DNA from: Palsa-189 sp963803735
GTDB taxonomy: Bacteria; Acidobacteriota; Terriglobia; Acidiferrales; UBA7541
DNA length: 64,000 nt
NCBI GenBank assembly: GCA_963803735.1
Contig: CAWDNV010000019.1
Coordinates: 310,001-374,000 of the forward strand
Direction: 5' to 3'
In this document: positions 19,602 to 28,596 of the stretch, piece after piece
How the letters are laid out: each line of letters begins with the position of its first letter
Position numbering within the stretch: position 1 is the first letter of the stretch
Translations under genes and position numbers: made by a program
The notes under the pieces: model-generated
Told to the model about the DNA's origin: nothing
Seen by the model: the letters and a program-made list of their open reading frames with translations, nothing else
Database searches by the model: none

Positions 19602-20702
19602 TCAGGGCTGAAGCGAAGAGATGTACGCGACGACCGCCAGGATATCGTCTTCGCTCAAATTCGCAACGACGGGCTGCATCATTTGGGCGCCGGGGCCAAC
19701 GCGCGTGAAGTGCTGGAAATCGTAGAGTTGCCGCGCAAGATAACTCGGAGAGCGGCCCGCGAGTGAGGGGAAGTTACCGTTGCCCTTCAACCCATCACCG
19801 TGACAGGCAGCGCAGGCAACCGTCTTACCCGGGCCGCCGTGAAGGACGAGGGCCTCGCCTTTTTTAAGCGAGCCGGGTGGGACGTAGGCGATGAAGCCGG
19901 AGCGCGGATTGCGCATCGGTTCGGTATCTTCGGGACTCGCCGGCGTTTCGACGATACGGTCGCCGAGGGGCTCCATTCCAGCGTCGGCCCCAGTCAGCGG
20001 CATATTGAGACCTCCGCCGCCTCCGACAAAATGGCCCTTCGGAACCATGTCCGCCTCGACGACTTTGATATAAGGCGTCCATTTCATGGAGGAAAAGTAT
20101 TCCGCTGCCGCCTGCGCCTTTTCGGGAGAGAGGCCCTTGGCAATGTCGATCATCTGATTCGTGTTCCGCTTTCTCTTATCCCAACTGGTTCTCGCGCCGT
20201 TCTTGAAATCTTCGATCTGCTGCAGGATGTACTCGGCAGGCAGGCCGGCGGGCCCTGCGTTATTGGCACGGCCCTTGCCATTCGGGTAGTGACAGAAGCC
20301 GCAAGCGTTCACCATCGCGGCTTTATCGCCGTGGGCCACAATCTCGGGCATCTTGGGATGATCCTGGGGAAACCAATCGGCCGGCCCGTAATTGTTATCG
20401 ACTTCTTTCAATGCGAAGGCGGCTGCGGCACCGGGTAGATGCCGTGGCGTATCGCGGTCTTCGGGTTCGGCAGCAGGAGCTGCGGGTGCGGGAGCGGGCG
20501 CTGCGGCGGCGGCACCGCCTCTAGCCCCTGCCCCTCCAGCTCCACCAGGACCGGGCGCCGGGACGTAGGGCGTCGCAAAGCCGTAGGCCCACGGGATGCC
20601 GTGGTTCGTGTTTTTTCCGTCTTGCTGCGGCGCGGCCTTAATCGCCAGCGCGCAGAGCGATGCAAACGCTGTAAGGAGAAGAATCCCCGAACGATTCCTC
20701 AT
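19602..20702 (-). CDS. Exported di-haem cytochrome c
   Basis: A 366-residue protein from the ATG at 20702 with GGGAGG before it. Signal peptide SGILLLTAFASLCALAIKAA, then an alanine/proline/glycine-rich linker, then two haem c sites: CGFCHYPNG (about residue 135) and CAACHGDGL (about residue 285); VAYISSLQP is a typical cytochrome c end. It should work in the periplasm as an electron carrier, possibly as part of an oxidase or dehydrogenase. It lies just upstream of the GT2 gene's 3' end on the same strand but is not obviously related. Confidence 0.85.
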   Translation of the reverse strand: MRNRSGILLLTAFASLCALAIKAAPQQDGKNTNHGIPWAYGFATPYVPAPGPGGAGGAGARGGAAAAAPAPAPAAPAAEPEDRDTPRHLPGAAAAFALKEVDNNYGPADWFPQDHPKMPEIVAHGDKAAMVNACGFCHYPNGKGRANNAGPAGLPAEYILQQIEDFKNGARTSWDKRKRNTNQMIDIAKGLSPEKAQAAAEYFSSMKWTPYIKVVEADMVPKGHFVGGGGGLNMPLTGADAGMEPLGDRIVETPASPEDTEPMRNPRSGFIAYVPPGSLKKGEALVLHGGPGKTVACAACHGDGLKGNGNFPSLAGRSPSYLARQLYDFQHFTRVGPGAQMMQPVVANLSEDDILAVVAYISSLQP

Positions 20703-20783
20703 CAATTGCCTCCCAAATTCCTGTGAACCCTCTGAATCAATGCGCCCGATTTGACCATGATTTCGGACACGTTTCAATAGGCG

Positions 20784-22418
20784 TCAAAAACCGGGGACGC
20801 CAGAAGCGGCTGGACGAATCTCTTCGGGGGCGCGCACGCCGAAGCGCAGGCGTTCTATCCATACCTGCCCAAGCGACATCAGGCCGGTATACAGATAGCC
20901 CCAAACAAAAAGCAGCAGAAAGGGCGCCGTGAAATAGTTTTCGTTCTGAACGGAGTAGTAGACCGTGACCGCGAAGTAGAGTCCCAGGCCTACTTCTATG
21001 AAGGGCATCCAACCGGCGCGATTGCGGTAGCTTTTGCGCTGCCAGGTGCCGTCGTGACCTTCGATGCGGTACTTAGGTGTGCGCGCGAACTCGGATTGCA
21101 CACCGAAGATTGCTTCCAGCACTGCTTTGGCATTACGGACGGAAAGCCCTATGCCTACCGCCATGACAAAAGGCAGGTAGACGATTTTTCGCGTCCACGA
21201 CTTAGGATAGAGAGCGCGCTGCGCCGTGAGATAGAAACCGGAAATCGAGCAGCTCGAGGCAAGAAAGAGCGGCAAATCGATCAGCAGCATCTGCAGCCAG
21301 CCTTGATAAAAGCGCACAATCATCGCCGGCAAAAGCAGAGTGGAGAGCAGCACCATTAAGGGATAGCTGATGTTCGCGGTCAGATGAAAAAAGGCTTCCG
21401 ACTTGATGCCGAAGGGCAAATCGGCTCGCAAGACGCGCGGGAGAATTTTCTTAGCGGTCTGCATGAGGCCCTTGGCCCAGCGCGCCTGCTGAGCTTTGAA
21501 GGCGTTCATTTCGACGGGCAACTCCGAAGGGCACTCGATATCCGGCAGATAGAGGAATCGCCAGCCGCGAAGCTGTGCGCGATAGGAGAGATCGGTATCC
21601 TCAGTGAGCGTGTCGTGCTGCCAGCCGCCCGAGTCGTCTATGGCCTTTCGGCGCCAGACGCCGGCGGTGCCGTTGAAATTGAAGAAGCGACCGCTGCGAG
21701 CGCGAGCGCCATGCTCGATGACGAAATGGCCGTCGAGCAGGATGCTTTCGACTTCGGTGAGAGCGGAGTAATCGCGGTTGAGATATGTCCAGCGCGTTTG
21801 CACCATGGCCAAATTAGGATCGCTGAAATACGGCAGGGTGAGGCGCAGAAAATCGGGACTGGGCTGGAAATCGGCATCGAAGATGGCGACGAACTCCCCA
21901 GTAGCCGACTTGAGCCCCTCGGCCAGCGCTCCCGCTTTGTATCCTTCGCGATTCGTGCGGTGCAGATAATGAATCTGGAGACCAAGCGCTCGGTAGCGCT
22001 CGACGCAAGCGCGCGCGACTGCCTGAGTCTCATCGGTAGAATCGTCGAGCAGCTGGACTTCGAGCAAGCTGGACGGATAGTCCAGCCGCGAAATGGCCTC
22101 GACGAGGCGCTCCACGACATAACGTTCGTTAAAGATCGGAAGCTGTATAGTTACGTTCGGCCAGGCGGCCGGCTCTGCGGGTTTGGCGGGGACATTGGCG
22201 CGATGCTTGGAATAACAGTAGACCAGCCAATAACGATGTATGCCGTAGGCCGCGAGCACTCCCAGAATAAGGAAGTAAGGGATCATTATGGCGAGGTCGA
22301 AGCCGTTGAGTTGATAAATTCCGCGGAATGGATCCCGAGCGGGATCCATAAGGCGCGACCAGTTATCGATCCGCCAGCTTTGAGCCGCTATCAACAAAAT
22401 GAGATCAGCGCTGAACAA
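20784..22418 (-). CDS. Membrane GT2 glycosyltransferase (cellulose synthase-like)
   Basis: A 544-residue family-2 glycosyltransferase. One N-terminal membrane segment, then a catalytic domain with LLDDSTDETQ, IFDADFQP, TEDTDLSYRAQLRGW and QQARWAKG (the D, DxD, TED and QxxRW motifs of processive or CESA-like enzymes), then at least four more C-terminal membrane spans. It adds sugars from a nucleotide-sugar at the cytoplasmic face. The start is a TTG with GAGGAGG upstream. Divergent from a GT-C gene, suggesting a shared envelope-glycan pathway. Confidence 0.87.
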   Translation of the reverse strand: MFSADLILLIAAQSWRIDNWSRLMDPARDPFRGIYQLNGFDLAIMIPYFLILGVLAAYGIHRYWLVYCYSKHRANVPAKPAEPAAWPNVTIQLPIFNERYVVERLVEAISRLDYPSSLLEVQLLDDSTDETQAVARACVERYRALGLQIHYLHRTNREGYKAGALAEGLKSATGEFVAIFDADFQPSPDFLRLTLPYFSDPNLAMVQTRWTYLNRDYSALTEVESILLDGHFVIEHGARARSGRFFNFNGTAGVWRRKAIDDSGGWQHDTLTEDTDLSYRAQLRGWRFLYLPDIECPSELPVEMNAFKAQQARWAKGLMQTAKKILPRVLRADLPFGIKSEAFFHLTANISYPLMVLLSTLLLPAMIVRFYQGWLQMLLIDLPLFLASSCSISGFYLTAQRALYPKSWTRKIVYLPFVMAVGIGLSVRNAKAVLEAIFGVQSEFARTPKYRIEGHDGTWQRKSYRNRAGWMPFIEVGLGLYFAVTVYYSVQNENYFTAPFLLLFVWGYLYTGLMSLGQVWIERLRFGVRAPEEIRPAASGVPGF

Positions 22419-22444
22419 GCCGTGCGTTCCTCCTCAACGTCAAC

Positions 22445-23857
22445 GTGAACGTGAACTCTTTCCCACCGAACTCGATGCTTAGCGCTGCTGAGTCTTCGTC
22501 CGCGCTTCGTTCTCGCCTTACTTCTCAGACATTCGCGGCACTTGCCGGAGCGCTGGTGCTCGAAGCGCTGTTCGTGTTGATGGCGCGCGCGGGCGACCTC
22601 AAAGCGGAGGTCATCGAGACCATCGCCCTGGCATTGGCCGCGGGCGTCGTTTATTTCATCGCTTTATACGTGCTCGAGCACTCCGCGAAAAGCCGCACGG
22701 CGCTCTGGATCATACTGGCCGCAGCGGTGCTTTTTCGCCTGACACTTTACTCGCTCACGCCCTCGCTTTCCACTGACATTCAACGGTATCGCTGGGACGG
22801 CCGGGTCCAGAATGAGGGCTGGAATCCATATGCGTTGGCGCCGAACGATCCCCAGCTGGGCTATTTGCGCGATCCCGGCTATGCGGTAATGCCGGGTCCG
22901 GACATTCCCTCCATGTATCCGCCGCTTTCGCAACTCGTCTTCCGGGCCGGAGCGCGCTTCCTGTCGGGCACGGTGGCGTTCAAGCTCCCTTTCGTTTTGG
23001 CCGAACTCCTGGTGCTGGCAATGCTTGCAAAATGGCTGCAATCGTACCCCGACGGGAATTTTCGGCTCGCCATATACGCCTGGAATCCATTGGTCATCGT
23101 TGAGTTCGCGGCGAGCGGGCATAACGACGCGCTAACGATTGCCGCCATGGTTGCGGCGCTCGCGATCATAAAAAAACGACCCGGCGCGTCCACGCTCACT
23201 TTGACTGCAGGCTCATTGGCGAAGCTCTTTCCGGTCACTCTGTTGCCCCTGGCACTCCGCCTTTCGGGTTGGCCCCGAAAGCTTCGAGGTTGGCAAGCAT
23301 TCGGGGGCTCGGCGCTGCTCGCGGCTCTTTGCGTGTGGCCGTATCGTTCCGCGATCACGCAGTTCCCGCAGATATTCGCTCGTTACCAGGCGATCTGGCA
23401 AAACTACAATCCCAGCCTCTACGCTGTACTCCTGTGGTTTTCCGGACACGCAGAGTTCGCCGCGGGGATCGGCGAAGGCGTCGTGCTCGGGCTGGCGATT
23501 TGGGCCGCTGCTCGAAATATTGAGCCGCTGCGAGCGGCGTATCTCATCATCGGAGCCATTTTGATGCTCGCGCCCAATACGTATTCCTGGTATTTCACCT
23601 GGATCGTTCCGTTGCTCTGCTTTTTTCCGAATCCCGCCTGGATGCTCCTGACCATTCTGCAATTTCTTTCCTATAAAGTGCTCATCGAATATCAGATCAA
23701 TGGCATCTGGCATTTCGATCCGTATTTCCAATGGCTGACATACGCGCCGTTTTATGCGCTGCTCCTCGGTAGTGCGTGGCTGAATCGCCGTGGCCCGCAA
23801 GCTCCGTTTGCGCCGGCGGAAGAAAGGCCAAGCGAAGCAGCCCGAGAAACGGCTTGA
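22445..23857 (+). CDS. Polytopic GT-C family glycosyltransferase
   Basis: A 470-residue integral membrane protein with about ten hydrophobic spans. TDIQRYRWDGRVQNEGWNPYA is the first-loop acidic/arginine region of polyprenyl-phosphate-sugar-using GT-C enzymes (GT87-like mannosyltransferases), and YPPLSQLVFRAG follows. The start could be either of two GTG codons (22445, 22451) or the ATG at 22475. Divergent from the GT2 gene with a 26-base gap. Confidence 0.75.
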   Translation: MNVNSFPPNSMLSAAESSSALRSRLTSQTFAALAGALVLEALFVLMARAGDLKAEVIETIALALAAGVVYFIALYVLEHSAKSRTALWIILAAAVLFRLTLYSLTPSLSTDIQRYRWDGRVQNEGWNPYALAPNDPQLGYLRDPGYAVMPGPDIPSMYPPLSQLVFRAGARFLSGTVAFKLPFVLAELLVLAMLAKWLQSYPDGNFRLAIYAWNPLVIVEFAASGHNDALTIAAMVAALAIIKKRPGASTLTLTAGSLAKLFPVTLLPLALRLSGWPRKLRGWQAFGGSALLAALCVWPYRSAITQFPQIFARYQAIWQNYNPSLYAVLLWFSGHAEFAAGIGEGVVLGLAIWAAARNIEPLRAAYLIIGAILMLAPNTYSWYFTWIVPLLCFFPNPAWMLLTILQFLSYKVLIEYQINGIWHFDPYFQWLTYAPFYALLLGSAWLNRRGPQAPFAPAEERPSEAARETA

Positions 23858-23893
23858 GATGGCGCAGAAAACGACCCTTTGCCAAGCGGCCAG

Positions 23894-25072
23894 CTATACG
23901 ATGATGGAAAGGCTGGCGCCGGGTCGTGGCGGAGGCGCCGGCATCTTGGATCGATCGATCGGGCGATAGAGCGTATCGCGCTCGACGGGTATGCGGCCCG
24001 CTTCTCGAATCAGCCGTTCGAGTTGGGCTCGTGGCGTGAATTGGTCGGTGGTGGCTCCGGCATCGTGATAAATCTTTTCTTCGACGACAGTGCCATCAAG
24101 ATCGTCGGCGCCAAAACGGAGGGCGATTTGGGCCACGCGGGGAGTCAGCATGATCCAATACGCTTTTATGTGATCGAAATTATCGAGCAGCAGGCGCGAT
24201 ATGGCGATGGTCTTTAGATCAGTGAACCCCGTCGGCTTGGGCAAATGCGCGAGACCGGTATTTTCGGGGTGAAATGCAAGCGGGATGAAGGCGACAAAGC
24301 CGCCGGTTTCGTCCTGCAACGACCGCAAAGCCAGCAAGTGTTCGACGCGCTCCTCATCGGTTTCGATGTGGCCGTAAAGCATAGTGGCGTTGGAATGAAG
24401 TCCGATTTGGTGCGCGGTGCGCGCAATATTGAGCCATTGCTGGCCGCTGACCTTGTGATCGCAAATCACTTTGCGAACGCGTGGATTGAAAATCTCCGCG
24501 CCTCCGCCGGGCAAGGAGTCCACTCCCGCGTCTTTCAGGGCGAGCAACGTATCGCGAATGGAAAGCTTGGAGATTCGCGCGAAATAGCCGACCTCGACCA
24601 TGGTGAAAGCCTTCAGGTGCACGCCCGGGCAACGCGCCTTTAGGCCACGAATCAGGTCGAGAAAATAGTCGAACGGGAGATCGGGGTGCAGGCCGCCGAC
24701 CAGATGGAATTCCGTGGCGCCTTCGCGCAGACCCTGTTCGGCGCGCTGCCAGATCTCTTCCAGGGCAAATGTGTAAGCGCCGGGCGTATCCGGGCTGCGA
24801 CCGAACGCGCAGAGTTTGCAATGCGCCACGCAGACGTTGGTCGGGTTGATGTGCCGGTTGACATTGAAGTAGCAGACGTTGCCATGGCGCCTCTCGCGGA
24901 CGTAGTTTGCCAGCCAACCGAGAGCCAGCAGATCGGGCGAGCGGTAAAGGGCGACGCCGTCTTCGAGGCTGAGCCGTTTGCCGGCGAGGACTTTTGCGGC
25001 GATAGGTTCGAGGCGCGCATCGTCGATTACGGGGGCCGAGGTTTTCATTTCGGAATGTTGGGCTACGCTCAT
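23894..25072 (-). CDS. mqnE: Aminofutalosine synthase, radical SAM
   Basis: A protein of about 392 residues with the radical SAM cluster motif CVAHCKLC inside NRHINPTNVCVAHC, the layout of MqnE; GAYTFALEEI and FHLVGGLHPDLPFDYF match the family. It joins S-adenosylmethionine to the enolpyruvyl product of MqnA to make aminofutalosine, in menaquinone synthesis. The ATG at 25072 is preferred; a TTG at 25093 is an alternative. MqnC is the main alternative name, but NRHINPTNVC favours MqnE. It is followed upstream by the ubiA-family gene on the same strand. Confidence 0.85.
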   Translation of the reverse strand: MSVAQHSEMKTSAPVIDDARLEPIAAKVLAGKRLSLEDGVALYRSPDLLALGWLANYVRERRHGNVCYFNVNRHINPTNVCVAHCKLCAFGRSPDTPGAYTFALEEIWQRAEQGLREGATEFHLVGGLHPDLPFDYFLDLIRGLKARCPGVHLKAFTMVEVGYFARISKLSIRDTLLALKDAGVDSLPGGGAEIFNPRVRKVICDHKVSGQQWLNIARTAHQIGLHSNATMLYGHIETDEERVEHLLALRSLQDETGGFVAFIPLAFHPENTGLAHLPKPTGFTDLKTIAISRLLLDNFDHIKAYWIMLTPRVAQIALRFGADDLDGTVVEEKIYHDAGATTDQFTPRAQLERLIREAGRIPVERDTLYRPIDRSKMPAPPPRPGASLSIIV

Positions 25073-25118
25073 TGATCGACCGAGTGTATTCAATTTCGCA
25101 GCGCCGAGAATTCGACTC

Positions 25119-26060
25119 TCATCGCGCGAGAGCTACGGCGGCGCCCCAAAACACCAGAAACAAAAGACTAATATAACCGTTCACCGCGAAAAACGCAGCA
25201 TTCAGCCGACGCAGATCGTTGGCATGCACGAGCGAATGCTCGTACGCGAGGAGTGCTGCAATCACGACGATGCCGGCCCATGCAGGCCATGAAAGTTGAA
25301 AAGTAGCAGCCAGCCAGGCTAACAGCGCCACCATGATCACGTGCATGGCGCGTGCGATCAGCAAAGCTCGCGCGATGCCGAAGCGCTTGGGAACAGAATA
25401 GAGTCCGGCTCGCCGGTCGAAATCGAGGTCCTGACAAGCATAGAGCACGTCAAAGCCGCCGACCCACAGGGTCACTGCAGCGCACAAAATCAGCATGCGT
25501 AGATCGAAGGCGCCCGTGATTGCAATCCACGCGGCGGCGGGCGACATTCCCAGGCAGAACCCCAGCACGAGATGCGACAACATGGTGAAGCGCTTCGTAT
25601 ACGAGTAGAGGAAAAGGATTGCCAGCGCAACGGGCGAGAGTTCCAGCGCCAAGCGATTCAAACGCCACGCAGCCAGCACCAGAACGGCTGCGCTGGCGAA
25701 CGTGAATATCCATGCGAAGCTGATGGAAAGCGCGCCGGTGGCCAGCGCCCGATTACTGGTGCGAGGATTGTCGCGATCGTAATCGACGTCCACGATGCGA
25801 TTCATGGTCATGGCCGCGGAGCGGGCGCCGACCATGGCCACGATGATCCAGAGAATTTGACGCAGAGAGGGCCACGATTCGCCTGCGCCGTAGCGAGCAG
25901 CAAGCAGCGCTCCTGTAAGTGCGAAGGGCAATGCAAAAATGGAGTGCTCGAACTTGATCATTTCGAGAACAACGCGCAAACGCCCGCATGTTTGGCTGGT
26001 TTGTGACACGTCAATTTTATTGTTGCCAGTCCTGTATGCCAGTGGTAGAATGCCTTTCAT
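25119..26060 (-). CDS. ubiA: UbiA-family prenyltransferase with element-supplied N-terminus
   Basis: A polytopic aromatic prenyltransferase of about 313 residues. The two Asp-rich motifs are NRIVDVDYDRDNPRT and the later DVLYACQDLDFDRRAG. In the futalosine route this would be the MqnP-type step that prenylates the aromatic precursor. The body from LEMIKFEHS on is chromosomal. Everything before it comes from the integrated element: the native start is stranded at 63795. The ATG at 26060 is chosen; a TTG at 26081 or a GTG at 26009 are possible. CTGGCA and TAAAAT with a 17-base spacer (about 26040-26012, minus) could be a new promoter for it. Confidence 0.85.
   Translation of the reverse strand: MKGILPLAYRTGNNKIDVSQTSQTCGRLRVVLEMIKFEHSIFALPFALTGALLAARYGAGESWPSLRQILWIIVAMVGARSAAMTMNRIVDVDYDRDNPRTSNRALATGALSISFAWIFTFASAAVLVLAAWRLNRLALELSPVALAILFLYSYTKRFTMLSHLVLGFCLGMSPAAAWIAITGAFDLRMLILCAAVTLWVGGFDVLYACQDLDFDRRAGLYSVPKRFGIARALLIARAMHVIMVALLAWLAATFQLSWPAWAGIVVIAALLAYEHSLVHANDLRRLNAAFFAVNGYISLLFLVFWGAAVALAR
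25954..25967. other. attL core, 14-bp direct repeat
   Basis: TTGATCATTTCGAG is identical to 63719-63732 and encodes the LEMIK/N segment of the ubiA-family protein on the minus strand at both ends. The flanks are also related (both complete a GR-L/I-R-x-V segment). It marks the left junction of the element, about 115 bases from the integrase gene. Confidence 0.85.
26023..26051 (+). promoter_or_regulatory. Integrase promoter
   Basis: TTGCCA (26023-26028) and TAGAAT (26046-26051) with a 17-base spacer, 31 bases before the integrase GTG. The site overlaps the start region of the opposing ubiA-family gene. Confidence 0.65.
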
Positions 26061-26081
26061 GGCTTTCCCAGAGGGAAACAA

Positions 26082-27320
26082 GTGAAGCCAAAGGTCAGCC
26101 TACTTGCCCGAGTTAATGACGGCACAGGCCGGTTTCCCCAAGTCCCGGCTGTAATCCGTCGCCGGGCTATCCAACTCCCGATCGAGCGTAAGAGCGATGG
26201 TCGCTTCTTTGAGCTAAGAGACATCATCGGCTTCTATGCTCGATATCCTGAGAATGGGAGACGTAAAGTTGAACCCCTCGGCAAAGACCCCGTCGCCGCC
26301 TATGCTCAGTTCCAGCAGAAGGAGCAGGACTTTTCAAGAATTCAGAATGGACTCTTACCACTAAATCCCCCTGAGCCAAAACCTGCAAGCAAAGAAGACC
26401 GAGACATTCGGGCCTGTGCCGCCGAGTACAAAGTCAATCTTGTGACGCGAGGCATAAGGCCGTCAACGATCTCCCATTATGCAACCGCCATCGACGACTT
26501 TGTCGCTCTGTACACCAAAACCAAAACCTCCATCGATGACATAGACCGGCAAGATATCATGAACTATCTGGTCTGGATGCGCACTAATCTCAGACGGTCA
26601 AAAGTAGGCGACCCGCAGCACGCATACCGTAATCGAATCCGGCATCTGTCGGTCTTCTTGCACGACTTCAAAGTTGAGTGTCCGTTGCCCATGCGGAAGA
26701 TCAAAAAGCCGGTTAAGCCCCGTCCTTGGAAGTACAGCAGTGATGTCATAAACCTGCTTCTGAAGCACGCGACTCGGGAGCAAAAAGACTTGATTCATTT
26801 TCTTGTCAATACCGGATTCCGAGACGAAGAGGCTGCATTCGCAAAATGGAGTGATATTGACCTGAAATCAGGAAGCATCAACGTTCACCCAAAACCGGAA
26901 TTCGCAAATCGGTATGGGCTCGATGACCGGGGGTGGGCACCAAAAGACGGTGAGAGCCGAGAACAGGATATCGTCCTCGATCAAAAATTTGTCAAGATCA
27001 TGGCCGAACGCAAAAAGCGCATGCGGGCCAAGGACTCAGACCTAATCTTCCCTACCCCGCGCGAAAATCCGAACATTCACTTAATCAAGATCGTGCGGCG
27101 GGCTGCGAAGGCAGCAAAGTTCGAAGGCAGAATCAGTCTGCATGCATTTCGCCGGACCTTCGGAACGTTGATCGCTAAAACCTACGGCATCGAGCAGGCT
27201 CGAATATGGTTGGGCCATTCGGATATTGCCACGACGCAGCGATATCTGGCAGCCGATGAAATGACGACGAGGGAGTATCAGAAGAAATCTGCAAAGGCTT
27301 TTGCGGAAATCGGTGATTGA
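26082..27320 (+). CDS. int: Tyrosine site-specific integrase
   Basis: A 412-residue phage-type tyrosine recombinase starting at a GTG with GAGGG six bases upstream. The SAM-like core-binding domain is about residues 105-215. Catalytic residues are visible: Arg in NTGFRDEEAAF (about 246), HxxR in LHAFRRTFGT (about 353), and the His and nucleophile Tyr in WLGHSDIATTQRYL (about 377-388). It would cut and rejoin the ubiA-family att site. The gene overlaps the next one by a base, so both are transcribed from the promoter at 26023-26051. Confidence 0.93.
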   Translation: MKPKVSLLARVNDGTGRFPQVPAVIRRRAIQLPIERKSDGRFFELRDIIGFYARYPENGRRKVEPLGKDPVAAYAQFQQKEQDFSRIQNGLLPLNPPEPKPASKEDRDIRACAAEYKVNLVTRGIRPSTISHYATAIDDFVALYTKTKTSIDDIDRQDIMNYLVWMRTNLRRSKVGDPQHAYRNRIRHLSVFLHDFKVECPLPMRKIKKPVKPRPWKYSSDVINLLLKHATREQKDLIHFLVNTGFRDEEAAFAKWSDIDLKSGSINVHPKPEFANRYGLDDRGWAPKDGESREQDIVLDQKFVKIMAERKKRMRAKDSDLIFPTPRENPNIHLIKIVRRAAKAAKFEGRISLHAFRRTFGTLIAKTYGIEQARIWLGHSDIATTQRYLAADEMTTREYQKKSAKAFAEIGD

Positions 27321-27685
27321 TGCGCAAAGTCAAACGCACTCACGACGGGAAAGTGCCGCTGTTGACGCTGAAACAAGTTCTCCAATGGCTGCCCGTTGGA
27401 GAACGGACCATTCACCGGTATATAGCCGCGGGCAAAATTCGCGCTTACAAGTTAGACGGCATGCTGCTGTTTAACCCGGACGACGTGGCGGCTTTCCTGA
27501 AAAGGCGTGCAATCGGCGGCGGAGTTTTGATGCAGTTGACGGATATGAGCCGGAGCAAAGCCGTCACCCTGACCGAGACTAAAACATATTGGGTACTGAG
27601 CGACGAAGAAGCCCGTTTATTGTTTGAAGGTGTTGAGAAGGACGCAGACGGGACTTTTCTGAGCAAGGATGTGCTGGATGATTAA
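27320..27685 (+). CDS. Excisionase-like HTH protein
   Basis: A 121-residue protein whose N-terminal half is a helix-turn-helix of the MerR/excisionase (HTH_17) type: TLKQVLQWLPVGERTIHRYIAAGKIRAYKL followed by LFNPDDVAAFLKRR. Its ATG overlaps the integrase stop (TGATG). By position and fold it likely controls integrase direction or acts as a regulator of the left operon. Confidence 0.75.
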   Translation: MRKVKRTHDGKVPLLTLKQVLQWLPVGERTIHRYIAAGKIRAYKLDGMLLFNPDDVAAFLKRRAIGGGVLMQLTDMSRSKAVTLTETKTYWVLSDEEARLLFEGVEKDADGTFLSKDVLDD

Positions 27686-27845
27686 AGGCTTCCTCCGAAT
27701 CAGGCGTGAAACCGTGATCGCCCGCGGCTCCAAGGTTCCTGTATTTCGAGTGCCCGGACTCGGTTGGGAACTCAGTTGGTTTGTTGGCATCTTCGAAGGT
27801 AGTTTGCGACTCAATTTCTTCTTGTCGTTGCCATTGGAGGAATAG
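27678..27845 (+). CDS. Small protein, 55 residues, unknown
   Basis: The ATG overlaps the end of the excisionase-like gene and the frame closes at a TAG at 27845. The product is basic at the N-terminus (MIKGFLRIRRETVIARG) with an aromatic, hydrophobic C-terminal half (GWELSWFVGIFEG). No family recognised. Its coupling to both neighbours (the next ATG follows its stop directly) supports translation. Confidence 0.5.
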   Translation: MIKGFLRIRRETVIARGSKVPVFRVPGLGWELSWFVGIFEGSLRLNFFLSLPLEE

Positions 27846-28046
27846 ATGGAAGCGATCGTACGGCGTGAGCGGTGCCCACGAGATGAGCGCGAGCGGTTCA
27901 TCTTCGGGATGTTTTTGCTTTACGCGACACGTCCTGCAAAGGTTTCTGCGGAAGATGATGGCTCGCATTACATCGGAGACGTGGGCACCGCCCCTGAAAA
28001 GAACTGGACAAAAGCAACACCCTATTCGCTCGCCACACCGAAGTGA
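27846..28046 (+). CDS. Small protein, 66 residues, unknown
   Basis: Begins directly after the preceding stop, with GGAGG eight bases upstream. It has a charged first half (EAIVRRERCPRDERERF) and a GSHYIGDVGTAPEKNW segment. No family recognised. Last gene of the integrase operon, convergent with the XRE regulator. Confidence 0.45.
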   Translation: MEAIVRRERCPRDERERFIFGMFLLYATRPAKVSAEDDGSHYIGDVGTAPEKNWTKATPYSLATPK

Positions 28047-28085
28047 TTTGAAGAACAGAGTTTTATCGGCTTTGTTCCCGAGGGC

Positions 28086-28460
28086 TCAGGCGGATTTCTG
28101 CTCCTGATGCGCCATTTTCCGCGCCATGTGCAGGAGCAGTTGCCGATCGCTTTCAGCGGTGCGGCTTAATAGTCCGCGGAACTTTTCGAACAGACGCGCT
28201 TCCTTCCCTGAAGCGCCCCGCGATGACGACTTACCGTTCTTAGGCGGAGGCGCGGGCACACCGTCACCTTCATAGAACAATTGATACATCGGAATTTCAA
28301 GAGCCCGGCTCATCTTCTCAAGAGTTTCGACCGATGGAATGGTATGACCATTCTCGACGCGCGATATGTAGCAGCGCAACAATCCGGTACGCTTTTCGAT
28401 ATGGCCTTGTGACAGGTGCTTCTCTTCACGCAATGCCCGCAAACGCTCGCCGATAATCAT
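28086..28460 (-). CDS. XRE-family HTH regulator
   Basis: A 124-residue protein from the ATG at 28460. The Cro/C1-type HTH is at the N-terminus (RLRALREEKHLSQGHIEKRTGLLRCYISRVENGHTIP), followed by a proline- and serine-rich linker and a helical tail. The frame is open 22 codons further upstream, but the domain fits the inner ATG. It lies 136 bases downstream of the short Argonaute gene on the same strand, so it may regulate that module or the lysogenic state of the element. Confidence 0.85.
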   Translation of the reverse strand: MIIGERLRALREEKHLSQGHIEKRTGLLRCYISRVENGHTIPSVETLEKMSRALEIPMYQLFYEGDGVPAPPPKNGKSSSRGASGKEARLFEKFRGLLSRTAESDRQLLLHMARKMAHQEQKSA

Positions 28461-28596
28461 TGATACCTCTTGAACTAGGGAATAGCCGGGGAAGCTGAGG
28501 ATAACGCACGCTGGAAAAGGGTTCAACAGCCCGGCCCACCTATAGCATCTTCGGTCGAACTTTCGCTGAAGTTAGAACCTGCTCTGATCGGCGGCG

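Noticed and set aside
21384..22448. A 354-codon plus-strand frame over the GT2 gene
   Set aside because: Antisense to a glycosyltransferase with all catalytic motifs; low-complexity composition and no ribosome site.
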